From Burkholderiales bacterium (GTDB lineage Bacteria; Pseudomonadota; Gammaproteobacteria; Burkholderiales; Casimicrobiaceae), in assembly GCA_025352105.1 (NCBI GenBank), contig JANXUB010000104.1, positions 1 to 45,369 on the forward strand: a stretch of 45,369 bases of DNA. Direction: 5' to 3'. Within the stretch, counting starts at the first letter, position 1, and each line of letters opens with the position of its first letter. The notes under the pieces are model-generated. The model was not told the DNA's origin. It made no database searches and saw only the letters and a program-made list of their open reading frames with translations. This document shows positions 1 through 7,503 of this stretch, piece by piece. Made by a program: the position numbers and the translations under genes.

Positions 1-771
1 ATTAACGAAAAATCACCGAATCCGTTCCTGATGGCGCTTGAGGCGCGAGCCCCGTGGGAATGGGGCACGGCACTTCTAGCGTGGCCGATGCTCAACATGA
101 TGGGTTCGTGGCCCAAACCTAGCGCCGAGTCAGGAACGCCGCAGCATGTCATCGTCTATCCCGGCCTCGCCGCGGGCGACACATCGACGCAGCCACTTCG
201 CGCATTTTTGAAGGACTTGGGCTACGAGGTTCATGGCTGGTATCAGGGCATGAACCGCGGCCCACGGAAGGGCGTGCTCGCACGCATGCAGGAGCAGCTG
301 GAGGCGGTTCACAAAGACACCGGGCAGCCAGTGTCGCTGATCGGCTGGAGCCTCGGCGGCGTTTATGCGCGTGAGATGTCGAAGCTGGTGCCGAAGGCCG
401 TGCGTAACGTCATCACGCTCGGCACCCCGTTCGCCCAGAGCCCGCGCTCGACCAATGCGTGGCGCGTGTATTCGATGCTTTCCGGCGAGACCTTGCCGGA
501 CGAGCTGATGCTGCGCGCTCTGGCGGAGCCGCCCCCGGTGCCCTTCACCAGTTTGTACTCAAAAACCGATGGTGTCGTGGCCTGGCCTGCGAGCATTCAG
601 AAGCCGGATGCGAAAAATTCCGCCATCGAAAATATTGAAATATTTGCCAGCCACCTGGGCATTGGCGCGAACCCAGCCGCGTGGTACGTGATCGCTGATC
701 GACTGGCGCAACCGGCGGGTACGTGGCGCGCGTTTACGCCGCCGATGTTCGCGCGGTTCCTGTTCGGTTAG
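1..771 (+). CDS. Alpha/beta hydrolase, 5' end probably outside the window
   Basis: Predicted serine hydrolase (esterase/lipase-like) of the alpha/beta hydrolase fold; the substrate cannot be told. The nucleophile elbow is GWSLGG (serine in SLIGWSLGGVYA), a candidate acid is the Asp of SKTDGVV, and the histidine is probably in FASHLGIG near the C-terminus. An early HVIVYPGLAAGD strand-turn fits the oxyanion-hole region of lipase-like members. The reading frame is open from base 1 (it reads INEKSPNPFL before the first ATG at 31), so the true start may lie upstream; the ATG at 31 would give 246 aa. No signal peptide is visible in the part seen. The gene lies 12 bp upstream of a second hydrolase on the same strand, so the two are probably co-transcribed. 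Fold assignment is firm, function is open. Confidence 0.8.
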   Translation: MNEKSPNPFLMALEARAPWEWGTALLAWPMLNMMGSWPKPSAESGTPQHVIVYPGLAAGDTSTQPLRAFLKDLGYEVHGWYQGMNRGPRKGVLARMQEQLEAVHKDTGQPVSLIGWSLGGVYAREMSKLVPKAVRNVITLGTPFAQSPRSTNAWRVYSMLSGETLPDELMLRALAEPPPVPFTSLYSKTDGVVAWPASIQKPDAKNSAIENIEIFASHLGIGANPAAWYVIADRLAQPAGTWRAFTPPMFARFLFG

Positions 772-783
772 AGCGCAACGCGT

Positions 784-1674
784 ATGAAAGTTAAAGCAAA
801 CGGCCTCGACTTCGAGGTCGAAATCAATGAGCCTGGACGCCCGGACGGCGCGCCGACAGTGCTCCTCATCATGGGGCTGGGCATGCAGCTCGTAGCATGG
901 CCGCCCGCCTTCGTGAAAGCCCTGACCGACGCGGGTTACCGCGTGGTGCGGTTTGACAATCGTGATATTGGCTTGTCGCACAAGAGCTCCATGCGAGTGC
1001 CGAATCTCGTGTGGATGGGCATCAAATATCGCCTCGGCCTGCCGATTCGAGCGGCCTACACCCTGCGCGACATGGTGGAGGACACACGCGGCGTGCTCGA
1101 CGCGCTCGCCATCACGCGCTGTCATGTGATCGGCGTGTCGATGGGCGGCATGATTGCGCAGGGGCTCGCAAGCCATCATCCGGGCCGCGCGCTCTCGCTC
1201 ACCAGCATCATGAGCACAACCGGCGCGCGCGGCTTGCCGCAGGCGACGCCTGCCGCCACCATGGCTCTGTTGAAACGGCCGAAAAGCCGAAAGCGTGAAG
1301 ACATCATCGAGCATTTTGTGAAAGTGCTCAAGGTGATCGGCAGCCCGAAATTTCCATCTCCCGAGGCTGAGGTGCGGCAGCGCATCGGCGAGGCGTTTGA
1401 CCGCTCGTTTTACCCAGCTGGCACGATCAAGCAGATGGGAGCGATTCTGGCCTCCGGTGATCGCAGCGCTGAAGTGCGCAAAATCACCGCGCCAACACTT
1501 GTCATCCACGGCAAGGACGATCCGTTGGTGCCCTTGAAAAACGGTGAAGATACCGCGAAAAAGATTGCCGGAAGTGAATACACCGAGATCGATGGCATGG
1601 GCCATGACCTTGCAGTGCTGCCGGTTTTGATCGAGCGGATCCTGCCTTTTTTGCGGAAAAATACGCCAATCTGA
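784..1674 (+). CDS. Alpha/beta hydrolase
   Basis: Cytoplasmic alpha/beta hydrolase of 296 aa, the usual length for the single-domain family. The oxyanion region reads LLIMGLGMQ, the nucleophile elbow is GVSMGG (Ser about residue 119), the acid is in HGKDDPLVP (about 245) and the catalytic His is in DGMGHD (about 274), so the triad is complete. No signal peptide or membrane segment is seen. It follows another hydrolase by 12 bp and is likely co-transcribed with it; the Shine-Dalgarno site is weak. The nearest named groups are carboxylesterases and 3-oxoadipate enol-lactonase-like proteins, but nothing nearby points to aromatic degradation, so no substrate is proposed. Confidence 0.88.
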   Translation: MKVKANGLDFEVEINEPGRPDGAPTVLLIMGLGMQLVAWPPAFVKALTDAGYRVVRFDNRDIGLSHKSSMRVPNLVWMGIKYRLGLPIRAAYTLRDMVEDTRGVLDALAITRCHVIGVSMGGMIAQGLASHHPGRALSLTSIMSTTGARGLPQATPAATMALLKRPKSRKREDIIEHFVKVLKVIGSPKFPSPEAEVRQRIGEAFDRSFYPAGTIKQMGAILASGDRSAEVRKITAPTLVIHGKDDPLVPLKNGEDTAKKIAGSEYTEIDGMGHDLAVLPVLIERILPFLRKNTPI

Positions 1675-1684
1675 CCGCAGCAGC

Positions 1685-1750
1685 TTTGGGCTGTAAGTGC
1701 TGTTTCCTTTGGGCTAACGGCCCAATACCGTCCAACTCGACTTATGCGTT
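1685..1750. repeat. AT-rich intergenic element, copy A
   Basis: Lies between the convergent hydrolase and regulator genes. It holds TTTGGGCTGTAAGTG (1685-1699), a small hairpin with arms TTGGGC and GCCCAA around loop TAACG (1709-1725), and TCGACTTATGCGTT (1737-1750). The same words recur in the intergenic spaces near 16709, 29341 and 42452. No T-run follows the hairpin, so it is not a standard terminator. Family membership rests on short shared words only. Confidence 0.4.
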
Positions 1751-1782
1751 AATGTTCCTGAAGCGCCTTCTCATTGGGGCAT

Positions 1783-4260
1783 TCAGGATAAAGTTGTTGT
1801 GCGCGACGCGCGTAGCCAAGCAGTTATTTCAGCCACCGCTTCATCGTATGCAAGCACCCGTCCGGCAGCAACGGCGGCGGCGTAGTGCTCAGCACCGAGC
1901 GCAGCCCTCGCCTGCTCGACCAGCGGCGCGAGAAACGCAGCATCGGGTGCGTCGCGACGGCGGCCCATTTGCACCGTGTGAATGTCGGCCGCAGCGTCAA
2001 AGCGCGGCGTCAGCGCCCAGTCTTTGAGCGATGCCGCGAGGCCGGCACACACCTCCATCACGACCAGCCGCCCGCGCCGCGAGCCCAGCTCATCGGAGAT
2101 GGCGAGCGATTCGAGCAGCATCTCGCGCGCCCGCGCCGGCTCGTTCATGACCACCGCGACCATCGATAAATTATTGAGCGCAATCATCGTACACAGCCGG
2201 TCGCCTTGCGCCCGCTCTCTGCGCAGTCCATCTTCGTAGAGTTTTTTTGCCGCCTCAATGTTGCCTTCAAGGCGTTCGAGTTCCGCCAGCGAGTTCGCTG
2301 CGAGCAGGGTTGGGCCGTCTTTTGAAACCACCCGTGCGACGTCGATGGCTTCTTCCAGATAGCGGCGCGCAACGACACGGTCGCCAAGGCTCATGCACGC
2401 AGCGCCGATGCGCGACAGGGCTTGAGTCAGCAGCTCGGAAAACCCGTTCTCGCGCGCCACCGCGATGCATTTTTCGTAAAAAGTTCGTGCCTCGTGATCC
2501 TGCCCACGATACGCCTGCAAGTGGCCCGCTTCCAGCAGCGTTTCGCAAAACAGACACGGAAATTTTTCAGCACCGGCGCGGGCGAGCGCAGCAACACATG
2601 CCTGTAGTCCCTGCGCCATCATGCCGCGACTGAGCCAGAAACGCCCGAGCGAGCTCACCAGTCGCAGGCCACGCTCAGCACCATTTTCAGCGTGATCGCA
2701 CCACTGATGCGCAGCCAGCAGATTGTCGCGATCAAGGTCAAGACGCGCCAGCCACAACCCCTGTTGCGGCCCTTCAAGCAGCGCACGCGCATGCACCGCG
2801 AGCTCAAGGAAAAACGCGAGATGACGCTCTCGAGCGGTGGCTTCATCGCCGGATTCTGCGATCCGTTCCAGAGCGAAGTGACGCATGGTTTCGAGCAATC
2901 GATACGACATTTCGCCGCGCGCATCAGGCTCGGCCGCTATCAGCGACTTTTCGACCAGCGCGCCCAGATGATCGAGCACGGCCCATGGGTCAATGACGGC
3001 GTCACTCGCTACCTGCTGCGCCGCTTCGAGGGTAAAGCGGCCGGACATCACGCCGAGCCGCCGAAACACGATTTGTTGCTCGGTGTTGAGCAGCCCGTGA
3101 CTCCATTGCAGTGCCGCGCGCAGTGTTTGATAGCGCGCGGTCAGGCCCATTGTGTTGCGGGAACTGCTGAGCAGCGACAGACGCTGTCCGAGACGATCTC
3201 GGACGCCGTTGACGCCCAGCAAGGCAACGCGTGCGGCGGCCAGTTCGATGGCAAGGGCAACGCCGTCCAGCTGGGTGCAGATATCGACCACCAGCGCCAC
3301 GTTTTCTTCGGTCAAAGCGAAGCGCAGATCAGTCTGGCGTGCGCGCTCCACAAACAGGCGAACCGCACCCGCCTTTTCCGCATGCTCTAACGTGATGAGA
3401 TCGGGCAGCGCGAGCGGAAGCACGCGATAGAGCTGCTCGCCGGGCAATTTCAGCGGCTCCTGACTCGTCGCAAATACGTGCAGTCGCGGAGCGGCATTTA
3501 GCAGCGCCACGATGAGCGAGGCGACCGGCAGCAACACATGCTCGCAGTTATCGAGGACGATCAGCGCATGTCGGCTCGCCAGCGACCGCGCGAGTGCATC
3601 GGTGGCTGTGCCAGCGCCGAGTGTCACGGTCAACGCGCGAGCAATGGCAGGTGCCAGCTGCGCGCCGCTGGTCAGGGCCGATAAATCGACCAGCCACGCA
3701 CCATCCCGGAATCCGGACGCAGGAGCCGCTTTCATCTGGGCGACGACTGCCTTCGCGAGCGTAGTCTTGCCAATCCCGCCGGAGCCAACAGCGGTGACCA
3801 ATCGATGCGACAGAAGCCATTGCGGCAACATTGCCAGGTCGCTTTCGCGACCGAAGAGCGCCGCACGCAGGACGGTCGCATCGTCGAATTCGGTGCTGGC
3901 GGGCGGTGGCGCGACCAGAGCGTCCTGTAGCGCGTCAACGTCCGACACAAGCTTCGCTGTGAAGCGATAACCGCGCCCCGGAATCGTCGAAATTGTCTGC
4001 GTCCCCAAAAGCTTTCGCAGCGCCCAGATATGCACCTGAAGGTTGTTTTCCTCTACGACCAAGCCGGGCCACACCACGGAAAGCAGCTCGCTCTTGGTGA
4101 CCACCCGATCACGACGCTCAATCAATGCCACCAGCACGTCGTACGCGCGGGGACCGAGCTTGGCAGGCGAGCCGCCAGCCAGCACCTGGCGTGCTTCGCG
4201 GTTGACCACATAGTTGCCGAACCCGTACGTCGCTTCGCCCGCAGAGATCACACTGTTCAC
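1783..4260 (-). CDS. Winged-helix / STAND NTPase / TPR transcriptional regulator (second of tandem pair)
   Basis: Predicted signal-responsive transcriptional regulator of 825 aa. The N-terminal ~110 residues are an OmpR/PhoB-type winged helix (AYDVLVALIERRDRVVTKSE, then VVEENNLQVHIWALRKLLG and IPGRGYRF). Next comes a STAND-type NTPase with Walker A GSGGIGKTT and Walker B-like HALIVLDNCEH, followed by a helical C-terminal half with TPR-like repeats. Proteins of this design use NTP binding to switch the DNA-binding domain; the effector is unknown. The start is a GTG whose first bases overlap the stop of the paralogous regulator upstream (GTGA overlap), implying translational coupling. The protein aligns with its neighbour through the winged helix and NTPase, so the pair arose by tandem duplication. 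Target genes are not evident; the divergent protease pair is the nearest candidate. Confidence 0.88.
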   Translation of the reverse strand: MNSVISAGEATYGFGNYVVNREARQVLAGGSPAKLGPRAYDVLVALIERRDRVVTKSELLSVVWPGLVVEENNLQVHIWALRKLLGTQTISTIPGRGYRFTAKLVSDVDALQDALVAPPPASTEFDDATVLRAALFGRESDLAMLPQWLLSHRLVTAVGSGGIGKTTLAKAVVAQMKAAPASGFRDGAWLVDLSALTSGAQLAPAIARALTVTLGAGTATDALARSLASRHALIVLDNCEHVLLPVASLIVALLNAAPRLHVFATSQEPLKLPGEQLYRVLPLALPDLITLEHAEKAGAVRLFVERARQTDLRFALTEENVALVVDICTQLDGVALAIELAAARVALLGVNGVRDRLGQRLSLLSSSRNTMGLTARYQTLRAALQWSHGLLNTEQQIVFRRLGVMSGRFTLEAAQQVASDAVIDPWAVLDHLGALVEKSLIAAEPDARGEMSYRLLETMRHFALERIAESGDEATARERHLAFFLELAVHARALLEGPQQGLWLARLDLDRDNLLAAHQWCDHAENGAERGLRLVSSLGRFWLSRGMMAQGLQACVAALARAGAEKFPCLFCETLLEAGHLQAYRGQDHEARTFYEKCIAVARENGFSELLTQALSRIGAACMSLGDRVVARRYLEEAIDVARVVSKDGPTLLAANSLAELERLEGNIEAAKKLYEDGLRRERAQGDRLCTMIALNNLSMVAVVMNEPARAREMLLESLAISDELGSRRGRLVVMEVCAGLAASLKDWALTPRFDAAADIHTVQMGRRRDAPDAAFLAPLVEQARAALGAEHYAAAVAAGRVLAYDEAVAEITAWLRASRTTTLS

Positions 4261-6860
4261 GGTGGGCGCCCAGTGCTTCGTCGATCCATCCCGAGTGCTG
4301 CGCGAACCGCTGCTTCAAGGCTCATCGCCGCACCTTCAGCACGCAGTGCTTCCAGCTCACTGGCAGGCAGTGCCGCTCGCAACAGTTCGAGCGTCATGCG
4401 CACCGCGCGCAGCTCACTCTCTTCGCGCTGAAATCCCGAACGACCGAAATTGGCGTCTGATCGCCCCAGAAGACGTGCGCCGTCGGCGGGTCGACCCACT
4501 TTGCAGGCGAGCAAAGCGAAGTGATCGGCATACGGTGAGAGTGCTCCTTCGTGTTGAATCAACGGAAACGCGGTGCGCGCGGTGTCTAGCGCCTCTTCAA
4601 GTTCGTCGTTAAACGTGAGGGCTGCGCATAAGTTGCCAAGATTGCTTGCCGCATAGTTCACCCGCCGTGCGCCAATGCGCTGCACGACTTCTCGTCGCAA
4701 GCAGATGGCTTCAACGGCCTTTCCCTGCACAAACAGGCTCTCCGCCAGTTGCATCAGGGCGTGATCGAGTTTGCGGGCATCGCCAAGGGGTCGCATGAGC
4801 GCCACCAGTTCCGCCATCAAGGGCTCGCCCTCGGCGGCGCGACCGGATACCTCCAGCCAGTAGGTGCGCGCGAGTAACAAGCCCTCTCGCATGACCGGCG
4901 GCCAGCCGGTGTCATACAGATCACCCGCTTCGGCAATGGTCGCCTCGGCAGCGGGCAAGTCGTGCTGCCAGATCTGCTTCTGGGCCAGCAAGGTCAGCGC
5001 CTCGTATTGACCGACCGGATCGCCAATGGAGCGATAAAGCGACACCGCGCGATGCAGCGCCGCGACTTCCCTGCCCGCCTCCGATTGCTGCGGCAGGCTT
5101 ACGTAACCCAACAAAAAACGCGCCTCAATGGCGGGCGGCGTGAGCGCAGAAATGCAAGCGTTCGCCGTCTGGTTCCAGCGCGCGCCCTCGGTCGCCACGT
5201 TCGCAGGCTTCCAGAACCAGCTCGAAGCGCCGACCAGGGCAGCCAAATGAATCGGATCACCGGCGTCGCTTGCCGCCCAGACGAGCGCGGCGCGCAGGTT
5301 GTCAATGTCCGGTAGCGTGGTCGAAAGCAGTTCCGCCGTGTTGATCGTCCATCGGGCAGCATACGCCGCGTCGAATTGTGCGAGCACCGCCTCCGCGAGT
5401 CGACGCATCGTGGCGGGTACTTCGTTTGCGCTCTGCAAACGCTCAAGCGCAAAGGCGCGAGCGCTTTCAAGCAATCGATAGCGCGGCTCCACGCCGGGCT
5501 CGCTGATGACAAGCGACTTGTCGATCAGCGCGGCGAGATAGTCAAGGACGGTCCATTCGTCGTAGTCTCCGTCTGCTCCCACGACCTGCGCGGCATTAAG
5601 CCCGAAGCTTCCCTTAAAAGCCCCCAATCGACGGAACACAATCTGCTCATCCGCCGACAGCAGCGCGTGGCTCCACTCGAGCGCGGAGTAAAGCGTTTGC
5701 TGGCGCTGTGGCGCCAGCCGTGCGCCGCCGACAAGCAGGTGAAACCGGTCATCGAGTCGGCGACGCAAACCCTCAACGCCCAACAGTGGCAAGCGCGCCG
5801 CCGCAAACTCGATCGCCAGCGGAATGCCGTCGAGCCTGCGACAGATTTCGATGACTGCGGACTGGTTATCGGCACTCAAAACAAACGCGGGCGTCGCCTC
5901 GCGCGCGCGCGTAGCGAAGAGCGTCACCGCGCTATAGCGCTCGTTAGAAAACGCGTTGTCCACTTCATCATGCGGCAACGACAGCGCGCCTAGCCGAATG
6001 ACTTGCTCGCCAGCTAACTTCAACGATTCCTGGCTGGTGGCAAGCAGACGCACCTGCGGCGCGACGCTCAACAGCGCCGTGGCAACGGAGGCAACATACG
6101 CGGCTACATGCTCGCAGTTGTCCAGCACAATTAACATTTTTCGGTCGGCCAGGCGTTCAGCCAGCTCGTCAGCGCTAGCGTCGCTGCCGAGGGTGACGCC
6201 AAGCGTTCGTGCCAGCGTCGCCAGCACCAGTGGGTGGTCATTGACGGGTGCAAATTCAACGAGCCAGACGCCATCAGGGTAGGTCGAACGGTCCTCGCTC
6301 GCTGCAATGGCCAGCGCCTGCGCCAGCCGCGTTTTGCCCATGCCGCCGGTGCCGGTGATCGTGACCAGAGCGTGCGACAACAGCTGGGTGGCCAGCGTCG
6401 CCAGCTCGCGTTCACGACCGATTAACGGCGGCAGGTACGACGGAAGATTTCCGGCTGGCAGAGCGGGGGGGGCCGCTGCCGTCGTCGCCGCAGCGGAATT
6501 GGTCATTTCCACTAATCCAGTCGCGCCATCCTGCGGCGCTACAAACCGGTAACCCTGCCCGGGAATTGTGACGATGGTGTGCGGCCCCAGCAGCTTTCTG
6601 AGCGTCGAAACATGCACCTGAAGATTGTTTTCTTCGACCACCAAACCGGGCCAGACGATGTTGAGCAAGTCGTTTTTGCTGACCACACAATCGCGCCGTT
6701 CAACCAACGCCATCAGCACATCAAAAGCGCGTGCACCGAGCCGCGCTGGCTGACCATCGACCAGCACCTGGCGGGCTGAACTCTGGATTACGCACCGTCC
6801 GAAGGTCAAGTCTTGTGAGGCGGCGGCGGAGAAAGAGGAAGAGGCTTTCGGCGGATGCAC
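4257..6860 (-). CDS. Winged-helix / STAND NTPase / TPR transcriptional regulator (first of tandem pair)
   Basis: Predicted regulator of 867 aa with the same order of domains as the next gene. The winged helix covers about residues 15-110 (RAFDVLMALVERRDCVVSKN, NNLQVHVSTLRKLLG, IPGQGYRFV). An Ala/Pro-rich linker leads to an NTPase with Walker A GTGGMGKTR and Walker B-like KMLIVLDNCEHV, a conserved RLLATSQESLKLAGEQ segment, then a long TPR-like C-terminus. There is no signal peptide or membrane helix, so it should act in the cytoplasm. It is the promoter-proximal gene of the pair. The 166-bp space upstream separates it from the divergently transcribed secreted-protein genes and must hold both promoters. 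The effector and targets are unknown; domain calls are secure, the regulatory role is inferred from the winged helix. Confidence 0.88.
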   Translation of the reverse strand: MHPPKASSSFSAAASQDLTFGRCVIQSSARQVLVDGQPARLGARAFDVLMALVERRDCVVSKNDLLNIVWPGLVVEENNLQVHVSTLRKLLGPHTIVTIPGQGYRFVAPQDGATGLVEMTNSAAATTAAAPPALPAGNLPSYLPPLIGRERELATLATQLLSHALVTITGTGGMGKTRLAQALAIAASEDRSTYPDGVWLVEFAPVNDHPLVLATLARTLGVTLGSDASADELAERLADRKMLIVLDNCEHVAAYVASVATALLSVAPQVRLLATSQESLKLAGEQVIRLGALSLPHDEVDNAFSNERYSAVTLFATRAREATPAFVLSADNQSAVIEICRRLDGIPLAIEFAAARLPLLGVEGLRRRLDDRFHLLVGGARLAPQRQQTLYSALEWSHALLSADEQIVFRRLGAFKGSFGLNAAQVVGADGDYDEWTVLDYLAALIDKSLVISEPGVEPRYRLLESARAFALERLQSANEVPATMRRLAEAVLAQFDAAYAARWTINTAELLSTTLPDIDNLRAALVWAASDAGDPIHLAALVGASSWFWKPANVATEGARWNQTANACISALTPPAIEARFLLGYVSLPQQSEAGREVAALHRAVSLYRSIGDPVGQYEALTLLAQKQIWQHDLPAAEATIAEAGDLYDTGWPPVMREGLLLARTYWLEVSGRAAEGEPLMAELVALMRPLGDARKLDHALMQLAESLFVQGKAVEAICLRREVVQRIGARRVNYAASNLGNLCAALTFNDELEEALDTARTAFPLIQHEGALSPYADHFALLACKVGRPADGARLLGRSDANFGRSGFQREESELRAVRMTLELLRAALPASELEALRAEGAAMSLEAAVRAALGMDRRSTGRPP

Positions 6861-7026
6861 GCTGTTTTCTAGTCTCTAAGCTTTTTCCTAGTTTACGACA
6901 CGGTTGTTCGATTAAGAACGTTTAAGGACAAAACCAAAGACTTAATCGCCTCGGGAGCAGATAGTTCGTTCTCAACACCACGAATCTCGCTGCCGGTCAA
7001 TAAAGCATCAATAAAAAGCACGATCC

Positions 7027-7410
7027 ATGATCAATCAGTGGCCTCTTGGGGCTCTCACTTTAGCGTTGGGAATCAGTACGATGGTTGACGCCCAAAATGC
7101 GGACGACAGAAAGGCGCTAAGCGACTCAGTCAGTGCGGAGAACCTGCGTCGCCTGAGCGCCGAATTGCAATCGGAGTTTGAGCGGCAGGAAGCACTTGTT
7201 ATCGCTTACCTGAAGCGGCATCCCGATCAATCGCGTACGTTCGATAAAAACGGCTCGACTTATCACCTCAAGCGTATCGGCCCCGACGGCAATCCGGTCT
7301 ACATCAACACCAAAAGCACGCAAGCCGCCCAGGACACCGACCACGCGAAAACAAAAGCGTCGGAACAAACAAATAAGGCAGATTCCCCGCACGGAGGCGG
7401 TTCGCGTTAG
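7027..7410 (+). CDS. Small secreted protein matching the propeptide of the adjacent S8 protease
   Basis: A 127-aa protein with a likely Sec signal peptide (start to about VDAQ). Residues about 1-97 match the N-terminus of the following S8 protease position by position: shared features include a WPL start, AQxADxRKALS, LRxLSxE, QExxVxxYL, FDKxGSTY, RIGxDGxP and YxNxKS. The similarity stops where the protease domain would begin, and a short polar tail of about 30 residues (rich in Lys, Thr, Ala, Asp, ending GGGSR) follows. It may be a free-standing propeptide acting as inhibitor or folding helper (I9-like in concept), or the stump of a duplicated protease gene. The reading frame is intact, which slightly favours a functional product. 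The Shine-Dalgarno site is poor. It lies 93 bp upstream of the protease. Confidence 0.7.
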   Translation: MINQWPLGALTLALGISTMVDAQNADDRKALSDSVSAENLRRLSAELQSEFERQEALVIAYLKRHPDQSRTFDKNGSTYHLKRIGPDGNPVYINTKSTQAAQDTDHAKTKASEQTNKADSPHGGGSR

Positions 7411-7480
7411 CGATGCCGTTAGAGCCACTGCCGCATGAATGCCAGCACAACATAGTTTCTCGTTACTTTTTTCAGTAGAA

Positions 7481-7495
7481 CTTTTCGAAAAGGAA
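7481..7495 (+). promoter_or_regulatory. Palindrome overlapping the protease ribosome binding site
   Basis: A perfect 12-bp palindrome, CTTTTCGAAAAG (7481-7492), runs directly into the Shine-Dalgarno sequence AAAAGGAAA that serves the ATG at 7504. In RNA it could form a short AU-rich hairpin hiding part of the SD; as DNA it could be a protein-binding site. Both roles are inferences from position. Confidence 0.3.
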
Positions 7496-7503
7496 ATCTC
7501 GTT

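Noticed and set aside
559..1605. 348-aa open frame on the minus strand opposite the hydrolase genes
   Set aside because: It is the antisense shadow of two hydrolases with complete catalytic motifs; its product is rich in His and Arg, as GC-rich antisense frames are, and has no recognisable domain.
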